Below, piece after piece: positions 1-12,957 of a stretch of 64,000 nt of DNA. The DNA is taken from the NCBI RefSeq assembly GCF_003945595.2, contig NW_024104765.1:1612001-1676000 (forward strand), in the 5' to 3' direction. Both the position numbers and the translations under genes were made by a program. The stretch comes from Pipra filicauda (Eukaryota; Chordata; Aves; Passeriformes; Pipridae). Below the pieces are notes generated by a model, which saw only the letters and a list, made by a program, of their open reading frames with translations, had not been told where the DNA came from and did not search any database. Positions within the stretch are counted from its first letter, which is position 1. Every line of letters starts with the position of its first letter.

Positions 1-3000
1 ACGTTTTTCAAACTTCCTCAGTACGAGAAATCAGTGCATAAAAAAGCACACTGTAGGCCCTTATTCTGGAATCAAATACGTATGGAGAAAACCATATGCT
101 TGTGAAAAGCCTGGTGACTTCACCAGGATTGCTTAAGAAGTCTGAGGGTAGGATCTGGCCCCAATTACAAATGTGGAGTGGAATTAGCACTGTAAACTCC
201 CCCAGCCTTCATCTTCCAGTTCCCTTCAGTGAGAGAAATAATTAAACTGATTAAAAACATGAGATGCATTTTAGCTAGCAACTTACACTTCCTACAAAAC
301 AGGATGCAAATATGTTGAAGTCCATCATTTTAAGACAGTATGTTGCAAACATATTAGTAGCATGCCTAAATATCACACATTACGTTTCCTATAATATATG
401 CAAGAGAAATTGTCTTCATTCACACACAGAAAACAACGAGCAGTAGTCCTCTAAAGCAATAAAGGTCTAGGTCTGGGTCTTTTAGCAGATAATGATCTAC
501 TCTGATCCAGAAATCCTTTAAAAGGGGGAATTCAAGGGAAATATTCATAGATTCAGAGTTCTGCAGTCTTAAGGGACAGCTAATCATTTGACCTTCTTTC
601 ATGAAACAGGCATGGAGCTTCCCTGCCTACATCAACGCAGCTGTAAGAGGCTGAATGAGAGAATCTCCTAGGGTTAAAAACAAACTCATTTAAAACAAAC
701 AAAACAAAACAGCCTCAGATTCAACAGCCTGACATAAAGAAGGAAGCTACTACAGCCCCAGCAACATTCTTCTATTCAGCAACCACCAGTGCTGTGTGAA
801 CACTCACACCCTTTCATCTGGTCTGAATGAATTAACAGCCAGCTACTGGGTCTTGTTATACCTTGCCACCTTCCTCTACTCCTCAGCCCCTGACAAAGTG
901 CCATTGGCAGCCTTGAAAGCCAGCCAGTGTTCAAAGCACAATAAAAAGCAGTGTCACATTATTACCTGAATCCACTGAGTCCTCCTGTCAACAACAACGT
1001 TTATGCAATCACATTTTTCTATTTTTAAAAACTTCTCTCTTGCCTCATCGCTCTGTGTGAAAAACAACACAAAAGAGAAAATTGATTAATTGCATGCACT
1101 CCCAGCAGATATTTAGGTTCTTTGTTTTCTGCTTCATCTCATAAAGACATTAAACAAGAAAAAGTCCTTTCCACAAAATCATTCATTGACCAAATAGAAG
1201 CAACAGGTATCAGTTTGGAGAGGTAGATGAGGTACCACAGCCCGCCACTTGTAGAGCTTCACAGGAGAATGCAACTCTCCTGTGCCCATACCCTCTGCCC
1301 TCTTCCCAGGGCATCCTGCCCGGCAGCACTGGGACCAATGCCAAACAGACACTCAGTGCCACCAAAAGCAGAAATATGGGGGGAGAGAAAGCTACTTAAG
1401 TTTCTTTCAGTTTCAACAGTAAAGACATGCCTCTGATAACCACGGCAGTGATGTAAAAATAATACTTGCAAAATTACTTTGACAGTAGATTACTTTATCA
1501 TAAAGTTTCCCTGAATTTTGCATCTACATTACTGAAGTAGCAACTCCACTTAAAATTCTCAAAAGGGTCTTTTAGTGTCTGTGTTTACTCCTTACTTCAC
1601 ATATTAGCAGCTTTAAGTTTTAGTGTCAAATTCTACTACTGATCCACCAATGCACCAAAACATACACTCCATAGAAGACATTTCTACATTTAAATAAGGA
1701 AGAAAAAAAGCCCATATGGTAGAAACTCAACTGAAGATACAACCTCAGCCCTCCACCCTACACCTCCCCAACCTCTCTGAATGGCCAGAAGACACATCAT
1801 AAGTAAAGGAAACTGGATTTCCAGTACTGGAAATGCCTTTACTGTAATTATTTCATCACTTTCTTTGAACGTAACCAAAACAAACCCCTTCACTTACGGA
1901 GATGCAACTCAACCATGTGTACATGATCCCTTGCCTACCTCCACAAGGGCATACAAAACTAAACCCAGACATGTAGCATGGGGTGGGGGATATAGCTGTG
2001 ATACCTTTCCTGCTCAGCCCTTTCAGGGCTCAGGCATTTGGCAACATGGATGTCTGCCAAAAAGTTTTGTTGCAAGATTTTGGTCATAGTGATCTGATTG
2101 AGCCATTCCCAAAAAAGGTGTCTGGAAAGACAAAATTTTGGCACCCTCAGAACAGAGAGTTTAAACCTGGGTTTAGCCAGACGCCACACTAAGTAAATAG
2201 CACAGTCTAGTTCAGGGCTAGGAAGAGAGGTGACCTTTGCCTCTGGCATCTGCTGCCAACCAGGGGAGGGCCACCTCCCAAGCAGGGACGGGGACCAGCT
2301 CTCTCTCCTGCTCCAGGTGACCTTCCTACCGCAGCCTGGAGCCATCTATGCTCAACATAGAGCAGCCAAGAGCTGGGCCAGGCATCAGCAGGGAAAAACA
2401 CGTCAAAAAAAAGAAATTTCACTTAATGGGGACAGAAAATTGGAGGGGGGATGGGGAGAGGGTGAGAACCTGGTTAGGCACAGAGAGCTGCACAGTGGCT
2501 GTGCAGCTGCAGCACTGCCAATGAACCATGTTCAGGTCTCTATGACACCAGTGGACACTGTTTGCCATTGGTTTGCTTCCTGCAAAAATCTCTGGTGTAC
2601 CACAGGTAAGCTGCAAGAGAGAACACTGATGAGTTCAAGTACTCAGCCCTTGAAATGGAGGAAAATGTGGCAGGTGAGTGCTGCCTGCTGTGGCTGCCTT
2701 CACTCTTGGCATGTGGGATGTACCTGAGCCGTGCATCAGGACTGCGGGGTAAGAGCACATGACAGCTCTAACAGCTGTTGGCAGCAAGGATTGCAGTCGC
2801 CCTGACACTCCCTGCCACTCTCTCAGTGCCCAGGCAGACGAGTTGCGCCTTGGAGAGCTGCCACAGAGCTCTGATGCAGCACTGTGCCAATCATTTAAAC
2901 CCAGGACCTCTCAAGTGGCCATTAACGAGTTCCTAACCAACCTGAACTCTGGTTTCTCTCAACTAAAAATAATGAACAGTCACAACAGAAGGGGACTGTA

Positions 3001-3417
3001 TTTCCAGCACATGAAATACTACATAGCATGGAGACATGTCAGCAGCAAGGCTGTAAGAACCTCTTGTTTTAACTCTCTTCCTGCAAAGAAGGGGTGGCGC
3101 TTCCCAAATCATTCGTCAAACCCTCAAGCCTGACACTAGCAAACAGAGTAAGATCATAAGGAAATGACAAACTTCTTCAGTAGAATTTGAATAGTGTGCC
3201 ATAAATAAAAATTTGGGCCAAACATGGGACAGCAGGGAAAAAACAAGATGCTGAATAGGGAGTTTGCCCAAGGCTTGCCACTACAGCTGTACCTTTGGCA
3301 CTAGGCAGGGGACTTGCAGAAAGAGGAAGACTTGACAACTGTCCATGCATTTACAACACTTAAAATTAGGTTTGCACAAATCCGTTTTACATCTGAGTCA
3401 CACTTCAAACTAAGTTG
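1..3417. other. Non-coding stretch, no recognised feature
   Basis: I see no gene, repeat family or RNA here. The longest ORF (2230-2727, plus, 165 codons) has no recognisable domain, no CpG support and no splice-site context, so I treat it as chance. The interval is AT-rich and CpG-poor, as expected for avian intron or intergenic DNA. If the leftward gene starting in the CpG island at 44-45 kb has a long first intron, this interval could lie inside it. Confidence 0.6.
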
Positions 3418-3466
3418 TAGAATCATAGGATTGTCTGGGTTGGAAGGGATCTTAAAGATCATCTAT
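3418..3466 (-). mobile_element. CR1 LINE 3'-end fragment
   Basis: About 50 bases match the extreme 3' end of avian CR1 read in reverse: an AATCATAG box, then a GGGTTGGAAGGGA-type core and AAAGATCATCT. CR1 elements are usually 5'-truncated, and this copy is reduced to its tail. The plus-strand reading shows the element lies on the minus strand. The family assignment rests on remembered consensus, not an alignment. Confidence 0.8.
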
Positions 3467-6400
3467 AATGTTGCAATGTGCTTGTGTATGAAAATAAAAT
3501 TAACAGCAAATAGCTGAAACTGCTTTAGATATTACGCTACCTTAGATGTTCATAGCATATAACAGCAAATAACAGAGCATAGGTCTACAGTCAACCAAAT
3601 GCAGAACGCAGGAAGACAGTACTTAAAGGTAAATAATTCAGGACTTGAATTGTTTAAGGTAAATAATTCAGGGCTCTAATGAATACACTGACTGTAAACA
3701 GGGAGTTCCACTGCTAGGAACCCTCCAAACTGTCCTACATCCAATCCTTGGGAGGGCAGAGCAGAAAACCATCAGGAGAAACATGCCTCAAACATTCCTG
3801 GCTATAGCAGCAAGGACTCTAAGACAAAGGGAGTCTTGGACAGGAAAAGGTGGCTTCAAATGCTGGTTCCAGCATCCTATACTGTGCCCATGAGCTGCTA
3901 AAAAGGAGATGCTGTTTCAGAAACACCACTTGGGCAAACAGTGAGGTGGCTGGGAAGCAAGAAAACTGACTGACCCAACAGAAGCATTGGAGAAGCCCCT
4001 CAAGGATAGCCAACACAGCAGTTTGGTCTAGCAGTGCTAAAAACACAGAAAACTGTGGGTGAGGCTATAAGCTCTTTGCTAAATATGACAGCCCATGGAT
4101 GAAAAGAACCCAGACAAATCTCTGAGTCCTCCTCACTTCCCTTGCTAATCTCTCTTCCCTATCCTTTTCGATTGGCTATTATCAAGTGCTTTTATCAACA
4201 CCTGGGAATTCCTGTGCATCTGTCAAAAAGCATCTCAGCCAGCCAAATCCCATCAACAACCACAGTATAAATCCTCATAAATTTCTAAATTACCAGCAAG
4301 TCTCAGCCTTTCCAGCTTGCACCCTCTAGTTCCAAGGAGCCATTCACAAGCAGCAACTACTCCTGACTGAGCAAGGAAACCGTATTAAAGTGGACATACA
4401 GCAAATTGTCAGTTATACAACGTTGTTGCTGCTAAAAAACCTCAGAGGATTTTTATGCTGTCTCACACATACAAAAGTAGTATGTAAAAACACCCTGGAG
4501 TTGCCTCACACCCTCTTACAAGACCTACATGAAACCAGACTGCGGAAAAAAATCCTGCCTTTCTCTGCCAGACAAGGGCACATCAGCAGCAACAGCCAAG
4601 GTGCTGCAAGGTTGCTGATGATCCTGGAAATACTGTATGGGAACACGCCTGCAGATCAGCAATCAAAAACACAACTGCTGTTCTTGCTCCTTGCCCAGCG
4701 GAGACAGAGATCTCATCGCCAGTAGAGATCTGGGTCACCACCAGGAAGCTGGAGTTATCCCAGCACCATCATCTTTTAGGTAACGCTCCCAAAAGGGGAA
4801 ACAAATATGTGGCAAGGTTTCATTTGACAAGATGCTGGGTGTAAACAAAACTAACAACTGGGGGTTTCTTTGCTCCCTGGTGATACCATCCGAATGGAAA
4901 AAAACCTCAACCAATATCGCCTGATGCATTGTATGCAAACTGCTTTGCAGAAAGAGTTTGCTGCAAATGCAAGGTTCAGTGTGCAGTGTCTCAAGAGCTG
5001 GCAAATGCACCTTCATTGCCAAAGTCTGCCTCCTCCCAAAAAACAGGCTAAAAAGTATTTGTTTGCCTATCCTGTACTTCAAAACTGAAAACCCAAACAT
5101 GGGGAAGGAAAAAGCTAGAAAGACAATGAAGTATCAATTTTAAACCTATGATGTTTGTGAAAAATAAACGTTCTGAGTCTCCATGTAATTAAGTAGCTGA
5201 CACTTATCCAGTCGCAGGACTGAAAACTGAATCAACCTTGTATCTCTGCTAACCAAAGCTTTTGCAATCTTCCTGTATGCCATTTCCTTGTTTACATCTC
5301 ATGGTATAGGAGTTCAACTTTTGGAGAAATACGAATGGTGAACCTAGAAACTGAAATGTGATATTATTTACAGAATAGGAGAGCATGCCGTTCAAAGGAA
5401 TTCGTAGGCGCACACATCCCAATCCTGTTCCTCACCCACTCCTGAAATCCTGTACCAACCAGATTAGCCAATGTGCACATGTCTGCACTCTTGCGGAAAC
5501 AATAGTCTCTTTCAGTCCATACAGTCTTCTGAAGAACCAGGCAAAAACGTCATGGGAGAAGTTAGGAAATATCTGCAGAAAACAGTACACAAGATGAAAG
5601 GCAGAATGAGCCTTTTAACTTGCACAGTGTACATGGAGGATAAGTGTAGAACCTTGTTACCTAGCCCCTCTTCCAAAGGGCTTTTTTACCCCCCAGGATG
5701 GAAAAGGGGGGTTGTTGAAACAACTTTAGAAAATAAAACACTGGGGTGCTGGACTGGCTCTCTTACAAACAGACTACTGCAGGCAAATTCAAGCTCTGGG
5801 AGCTGTGTGGCAGACCTGGGAGCCAATACATGCTCCCCCTTACATGCTGGGATCTCCCACAGATGGCAAGGATCCTGGCATGATCAGCCCTCCTGCTCCC
5901 AGTGCACAGCGCTCCTCCCTTCATTCCCCTCCCAAACACCGCTCTGCTGCTGCAGAGGGCACAGAACTATTTTTTAATTAATTCAGCAAAAGGTTTGAGC
6001 TGCCTCAGGGTTAAGCTAAACATTTTCTGTCTTTAACCACTACAGCAGAACTAACTATAGAGAAAAAACACTTCACCATAAGTCTAGGGAATTGAGGACA
6101 GAAAAGTGCAACAGAGCCACCCCTGACCTCTCAAAATTTTGCCTCCAGAGGACTCAAAAATAAGAAACTGAATTTTTAATCAGCTGGGAAATGGGGCAGG
6201 GACACTCACTCTAGGTAACATGGTGAATGTCACATAAAAGGCATTATTGAGTTGTACTATCCACCTTCTGTTCCAAACTTTAGGCCTCCAAGCAACCTAT
6301 CAGAAAAAATCCACCTTCCCACGCCATCAGGAAAGCACTAAGCACTCAGACACATTTAAAAGGGATACAGTTCTCCAAATACTAGTTTCTCCTCTCACAA

Positions 6401-7166
6401 GGGGCTGTAGCTCCTGCAGGAAACACATGCTCCTGTAACAAAGCAGGTATTCTTTGCATGTACTGACACTGCCGATTATTTTTTAATCATCTGGTATGCA
6501 TCTTCCTACAGGATTGTTTATGTTAAGGGAAATACTAGCATTAGCTCTGCAAAAGAACACTGACCACTGTTCTGTGTGAATGCTGCAAAAGTTGCAACTG
6601 TGGCTTGAACCCTGCCTCTGCCTTGTGCTGAGCAGTCCATACAACCACTGTCATTTTACCTCGTGTGCTTCCCCTCAACTCATGCTTATTCTTTGCAGGA
6701 TTTTACTACACAGCTCAACTAAACTTGATAGTAAGTATTTTTCAAACTGTAGGAGTGAGTCAAAGTATATTTTGATGTGTCTGATTGCACACAGACCATA
6801 TGATTTTGTGAAAGCTGGTCACAGAAGAATACAAGTTGTTTTTTCATTTCACAGCTCTGAGAGTCAAAAATAGAGTGTAGGACCCTGATATATACCAGAT
6901 GTTTTAAAGTAAGGTGGAAAAACCGGTGTGGACATGTTTGTCCATCATGAAAGCTTCCCGACAGCTACCAACTGCCCGTGCTACAGTAAGCAGGCTTGTT
7001 TTGCCTGTGAAATATTACAAGCCTAATGGAATGGGAGTATTCACAGCCTTCATGCACATGTATATTCCTGTTCTCAATCCTGCTCTCTTTTCCTGAAAAT
7101 AAATTTGACAAGTCCATCACTATGATGTGAGAAAGCCTCAAAACAGAGCTCATTTTGTTAAACATA
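3467..7166. other. Non-coding stretch with a small internal duplication
   Basis: No gene is recognised. A short direct repeat of roughly 20 bases (AAGGTAAATAATTCAGG-type) occurs near 3626 and again near 3656. ORFs at 4390-4725 and 5471-5977 (plus) and 4735-5100 (minus) have no domain or compositional sign of coding. Confidence 0.55.
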
Positions 7167-7435
7167 CAGAATCACAGAATACGCCAAATTGGAGGGGACC
7201 CACAAGGATCATCAAGTCCAGCTGCTGGCCCAGCACAAGACCATCCCCAAGAGTCACACCATGTGCTCGAGAGTATTGTCCAAATGCTTCTTGAACTCTG
7301 TCAGGCTTGGTGCTGTGACCACTTTCCTGGGGAGCCTGTTCTAGTGCCCAAACAACCTACTGGATGAAGAACCTTTTTCTAATATACAAACTAAACCTTC
7401 CCTGGTTTAGGGAAGGTCTAAAACTTCAGGTTTGG
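7167..7435 (-). mobile_element. CR1 LINE fragment
   Basis: The left edge carries the degenerate CR1 tail (CAGAATCACAGAAT, then a TTGGAGGGGACC core and AGGATCATCAAGTCCAGCTG). It continues leftward in CR1 sense through the complement of the 3' UTR and the start of the ORF2 C-terminus, with the typical GGGGAGCCTGTTCTAGTGCCC and CTTTTTCTAATATAC blocks. The element is on the minus strand and is 5'-truncated near 7435. It is more diverged than the copies at 12.7 and 36.0 kb and may belong to another CR1 subfamily. Confidence 0.85.
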
Positions 7436-8046
7436 GCTGGAGCACATCCATGGTTTCACCAAGGTTCACATTCAACCCAAGAAATGAAAGAGCAAAATTT
7501 TTTCACTTGTTTTGAGCAAGTCTTGAGTCAGTTTCCTTCAGAAAGTTTTGTTCAGAATTTGTGTTTGGATTTTAAAAAAATAAATAAAAAAGGCTTTCAC
7601 CTCAGTCACAACCCTCGCTGCACTCTACAAATTCAACTCAGGACTCTACAAATACATACAGATACTTCACACCTCTGTCCTGAAAAGATAAGTTTCACCT
7701 CACAGTTACGAGACTGGAGGTTGTTTTCTTTTCTTTTTCAATAAAAGGGAAACTTCATCATTAAAGAAAATAAGAAAAAAAAAAAAGTAGCCCTGCAGAA
7801 AAGCACCATTTCAGAGTAACAGGAATATGCACCTATCATTTAAATTGGCCCCTTGGGTAAAGCTCATTGCAGAGATCAAAAATCTTTCCATGGACTTGGG
7901 ATAAAGCCTGGAGAGTTCAAAATACTGCTGAGAGTGGACATGACTGCTCTTGACTGTATGGCATGAGGGTGTGTGAAGGCAAAACTGCTACAGCTGCCGC
8001 AATGCTTCCCAGCACGAGAAGTCCCAGGGACTTTGGGTACCACAAG

Positions 8047-8090
8047 AACACACACTCTCAAGAGCTTTCACACACTCTCAAGACCTTTCA
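8047..8090. repeat. Short imperfect tandem duplication
   Basis: Two near-identical units of about 20 bases (CACACTCTCAAGAGCTTTCA and CACACTCTCAAGACCTTTCA) lie directly head to tail. This looks like a local slippage duplication. I infer no function. Confidence 0.8.
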
Positions 8091-8280
8091 GACAGTATGG
8101 TGATATGATTCACTGATGACAGAGAAAGACTTATAATTTCTTTGTTGGTGACTCTGCAGGTCCTATTTCCACAGCCCATGATGGTTCAAAAAACACCACA
8201 AGACATGACAGAAAAAGGAGTATCCTCAGGCCAGGGTCAGACAAATATATACACAGGTGAAGCAAGGTGAGGGCCAGGAT

Positions 8281-8740
8281 TGTTGAGGAATACATTTAGT
8301 GCAGTTAGCTCAGTGTGCAAGTTGCAGGTTGTGCCCTATGTGGCAGGAGCCCAGGCAAAAGGCCACAAACTGCCAGCGACCCCTTGCACAACAAAAGGCA
8401 CAGGGACCAGTGGCACCATTCAGGCGAACAGACACTTGGAGACACAGCAGGAGCCAATGAACAAGCAGGAAGACCTTAGATTATCTTGTGCATAGACTGG
8501 AAGTGTATAAAAGCCCAGAGTTTCCTTTGTTGGGGTCTCTACAAGCTGTTTCTGTTTTACTGTACCATGATTAAACTGCTTTCAGGATTCAGATGTCTGG
8601 GACTGTGCTATGAGAAACCTGGAGCAGAGCCGGCAAAGAAACCTTGTTCGACTGTGTGAGTGTGGTGTGTGCAGGGAGTCAAGCAAGGCACTGGTCAGGT
8701 CACTGGAGATGCCTGCTGTGAAAGAGCTTCAACCTCAACA
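8281..8740 (+). mobile_element. Solo LTR of an endogenous retrovirus
   Basis: The element starts with TGTTGAGG and ends with CCTCAACA, a perfect 8-bp terminal inverted repeat with the TG...CA ends required by retroviral integrase. Inside, in the expected order, are a TATA box (TATAAAA, 8506-8512) and a poly(A) signal (ATTAAA, 8570-8575), leaving a U5-like segment of about 150 bases. The length of 460 bases is normal for avian ERV LTRs. No primer-binding site, gag/pol/env sequence or second LTR follows, so it reads as a solo LTR left by recombination. The flanks (...CAGGAT and GTTAAG...) do not give an obvious target-site duplication, which suggests age or rearrangement. I do not assign an exact family. 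Confidence 0.75.
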
Positions 8741-11700
8741 GTTAAGTCTCTGTTGGTGGGACTGTGCCTGCCAGAGTGCACCCTGAATGATCAAACAGGA
8801 ATGCTTATTTAACAGGGATGTCTCAAGCCTCCCATATCCAACCCAAAGCAACTTCTTCACTGAACATTGCCTCAGTTCTTTTTCTACACAATGTTTACAA
8901 TCATAAAAGAAGGTTTTGGAGATTTACCTAGGACTTGTGAGGTGACAGGATATTTTTCTCACAATCTAGTTGAACAGCATTTATGTCTGTTGTTTTCTTT
9001 TCACATTCCCTTGTGCATATACAATGACCTCTTCTTTCAGCCTGGCTCTGCCTGAGGAGTAAGTAGAACTGTCAGCTTCTTCAGCACTAGGAGGAAAGCA
9101 CTGCCTTGGGCCCACACTGAAATCACTCAATCTCACACAGGACTGTGGAGATAATCCTTTGCCCAATAAATAGCCCACTTTCTTCCTTATTGCTCCAAAA
9201 GGACATGAATGAATGAACTGCACTTTTTCTGAACACCACCTTCTACTTTTATTGAGTAGTTCAGTCACCGGTTCCAGCTGCACCTCCTCATCCTACAAGG
9301 CATCAGTTAAGGTTGCTGGGTCTGATTTCCAAGTCCCCAGCTATAAGTATCTTTGAGGAAAAAAGGTTGGATGCTATTAGCCCTATGAGAAAACATGCAT
9401 TTAGTCCATAACCACGGGCTCCTGAAACACAGCTGTTAAGTGCAAATCTCAGTTTCTGAAATTTTCTTTCTGCTGCCTCATTATCTTTACTACATGCCAG
9501 CAGAAACCAGAGTCCCCGCAGGCAGAGGGAGGAAGTCTTTGTGCTTCCAGCTGCATCTAACACTGGCTAGTCAACCAGATGCAAAATATTGCATCAACTG
9601 ACGTTTCACTTCAAAGTTTCAAAATTTTCCTCTTACTGCTGGGACTAGTGCTTGTGGTTTGAGTCACCACTGGGGAAATGGAATCTCACAGCCAACACTT
9701 CAGATTACTTCCCAACACTGCCGGGCTGCCCTCAAAAGAAAAACAACCAGAAGATGTCAGACACAAAATGGCTTAAATCAGATACTTAGAAAATACTCTG
9801 TGATAAACAAAAAGTTAAGCACAACTAATTGAAATGAAGATTGAGCTCACAGTAAGTCATCATTTTAATGGTAAGAGTAGGACAGGATCCCTAAGAAGTA
9901 GTTCTGGCCAAGATGTTCTGACCACTGAACTTAATCCTGCAGGTGTTGACTTCATGCTGTTGTTGTCTTCCAGTCAGACTGTTCCAGTTAAGCAGCTTTG
10001 AATATTCTCTTTAGAATCCATAGACTGAAACTCCATTTTTTTAAGTATAGTCATGCACAGGAAAAAAAAAATTCAACTTGCCAAAGAAGAACATATCTAC
10101 CAGATCAATGAACATACAATCTTAAAAATAAAACCCTAATCCCTCGCTTGCTAAGACATCTCTTTCAAAGAAATGTTTATGTTAAAATTTAAAGTTATGT
10201 TCAACATTAATCTTAGGGAATGTTACAACAGAATGTACCAATTTTAAAAGGATTCTACAGTCCTAATGAATTCCTAAAACCCACAGACAGAAATTAAATA
10301 GGGGGAACCTACAGTGTTGGCTAGACATATTTCAATATTTGTTACCATAGAAACAAGCCAGTAGATTTAGGGTTTGGCATTATCCTTGCTATAAAATATT
10401 AAACTTCTTACAGTTTTTGCATATGTATATTATGGCAAGAACACTGTCAATCCTGATAAAGCCCAAAGCATCTTAATTATTTAACAGGATTTTAGCTTTT
10501 TTCCTTTTTTAACAGAGTAGCTTTTAATTTGTTTTTTTTCCTCGATAAACTGTATTTTAACATCTTCCAATAGGAGACAATTCTGGCTGACAGAGTAATA
10601 TACAGGAGATAGAGACTTATTTTTCCTCAGTCTTCGAGATAAGTGGTAGATAACAGGAACACACACATATTCTAATAAACAAGATTCAACAATAACTATA
10701 AAAATTTTATCAGTTAGCACCTGTGGTAATTTTACCAGCCAAAAGTACAGTAAATGTTATATTTTATTTGAAAGTAAATTCATACTTCAAATTTGGTGGT
10801 TTTGTTTTCAAGCTTAGCAATGGAGAAATGCTGAAGTATAGAAGTGACTGAGAGAGCATCTCGACACTTCAACGATATCAAATACTTCTGGCAGATGCCT
10901 GAGAAATGAAACAAATGCATTGTCCTTTTGGGCTTCAGATGAGCATCAACAGTTGCACTGAAGCCACAGCACAACCAGCAGGCAAAAAGATCAGAAATTC
11001 CAACAAAGAGGAAGGACAGATACTTACTCCAGCAACACTTCTTCAAAAAAGGAAGGAGAACAAGCTTGTTCAGACAACTCGAATGGTGGAGGGGACTGAC
11101 AGCTCTCCATACCATCCAGAGGAGTCCTGAACGTTGCTTGTTTTTGGGACACGAGCTTAGCCAAAGCAGTGGGGAAGATCACTTGGACAAGCCCGAGCCC
11201 ACTGCTGCCGGGACTGGATTTGTGTAAGTGACTTTGACCCTGATGATTTCACAGCCAAAACTGGTTGTATGTCACAGCCTTCACTTTTTGTTTGGATTGA
11301 AGAAAATCTGCTTACAGGAAGCTCAACACAAGGCTTCCAAATGATGAAAAAATGAAAAACTTGGGACTAAAAGCCATAAACCACACAGTTGTTTCAATAC
11401 TATGTTCCAGCATTGAAGTGGACAAAGAAAAACACCAACAAAAGCAAAGCAAACTAGAACAAATACAAAAACTGAGCAAGACCGAAACACCCTCTTCTTC
11501 CAAGAATTAAACAATACTTTTTATGAAGTGAAAAGATAAGCAGTGGGACTGCCATTTCCTAACGCCTTCTGAGGTCAGTCCTGTAGCACAGGTTCTCAAA
11601 CAGCCAATTAAATGTACACAGTTCTCACACTCACATATACATTGTCATCTTAAAAAAGCCCAACAACTCACGTCTCTAAAAAAATAATGGAAATATATAT

Positions 11701-12661
11701 TCTTGAAGGCCTGCATGACAACCCTTTAACTAATGGAAAATCTTCAACGCTTTAAAAGAGGAAAATGGTAAGATGGCTTTATTTTAAATGAGTAAGAATT
11801 TAAATGTCACTTCCTGCATGTGACATCAATTTGAATAACCTTGCATTTTTGTTTTCTTTGGTGTGGTTAACGGTGGAATCATTGTAGAGTACATTTCTAT
11901 GGCATTTACAGTTGCAAGTTTATGTTTGGCAACTGCTTTGCGTAATTCTAAACACAAGAAAAGCAGAAAGTGATTTTTCCTCCCTAAAGAAAGAGAAAGA
12001 TCTAAAAAGTAGCATGCTACTAGGGCTTTCAAAGAAAGAAAGGTTGGAGAAAAACTATCCCAACACTCAAGGGAAAAATGCACAACTTCCTTTAACTGAC
12101 AGCTGCAGCGAGATGCAGTGAATTTATTTTATCTGAGCAGTTATGTACACATGCTAAAGGCAGAGCAACACTATGTACTATAAAGGAGTTCATGTAAGTC
12201 CACAAAGGGCACCACTATCAACCTGCAGTCAAGAAGTGGGAAGTTATTCACGTGTCTGAATAAGTCATGGAATGATAAGAGATGTTGGCAGCACATGTTG
12301 CCAAAAATAAGGCATTGAATGCATGAATTCAAACACAGAGCCATAAACCACAAAACTATAAATCCCCTCGACACACCCTCTCGTAGGCTCTCCAGGCCAG
12401 GTTTATTCCATGGAGAGTCCTACTCTGCTGGACACGGGAGCTCCAGGTCTTTCTTTCCAACTGATGCTGCAGGTGTCAACACCTCAGCATGTCTCCTCAT
12501 CCTTCTCACGAAGCGTTTTTAAGTCAGAGGCTGGTTAGGAGAATCACTTAAGACACATGATGTGACTTTTATAAAGTTTTCTGTAGAATTCATACACACA
12601 AGTGAACTAAAGCAGTCTACATACGTCCTGCAGGTGCACCTTGGAACAAAAGAGCTATCAT
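8741..12661. other. Non-coding stretch
   Basis: No gene or repeat family is recognised. The segment 10000-10800 is strongly AT-rich. A possible 13-base microexon with strong flanking splice signals on the minus strand (11028-11040) is listed separately. ORFs here, such as 9303-9563 and 10780-11115 (both minus), show no domain. Confidence 0.55.
11028..11040 (-). other. Candidate 13-nt minus-strand microexon
   Basis: On the minus strand a strong polypyrimidine tract (TTCTCCTTCCTTTTTTGAAG) is followed by 13 bases and then GTAAGTATC, a near-perfect U1 match. The pair of strong splice signals this close together is the pattern of a vertebrate microexon. It would lie inside the putative first intron of the leftward gene. 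Nothing shows that it is used: only the splice motifs are visible, and chance pairing is quite possible. Confidence 0.2.
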
Positions 12662-12957
12662 TCATAGATCACAGAATGGTTTGAGTTGGAAGGGACCTTC
12701 AGGATCATCTAGTCCCAAGACACTTTCCACTAGACCAGGTTTCTCAGAGCCCCATCCAACCTGGCCTTGATGGGGCATCCACAGCTTCTCTGGGCAAGCT
12801 GTTCCAGTGCCTCACTATCCTCACAGTGAAGAATTTCTTCCTAATATCTAATCTAAACCTATCCTCTTTCAGTTTAAAGCCATTACCTCTTGTCCTACCA
12901 CTACATTCAAGAAGGCCACTCAGCTGACAGACATCTCTACCATGTTTTGTCAAAACA
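12662..12957 (-). mobile_element. CR1 LINE fragment with ORF2 C-terminal remnant
   Basis: The plus strand begins with the complement of the CR1 tail (GAATGGTTTGAGTTGGAAGG, then ACCTTCAGGATCATCTAG). Read on the minus strand it encodes part of the CR1 ORF2 C-terminus, including [20 protein letters not shown], followed by [18 protein letters not shown] (in the ORF at 12744-12953). The element is 5'-truncated and ends against an A/C-rich stretch at 12951-12975. It resembles the 36.0-kb copy closely and probably belongs to the same subfamily. Confidence 0.9.

Noticed and set aside
2230..2727. 165-codon plus-strand ORF, among the longest in the window
   Set aside because: No domain, no promoter or splice context, and mixed low-complexity composition. 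A frame of this length is expected by chance in 64 kb read in six frames.
8741..8800. Primer-binding site after the LTR
   Set aside because: TGGTGGGACTGTGCCTG starts 11 bases after the LTR end and does not match a tRNA 3' end that I can name. No internal retroviral sequence follows.
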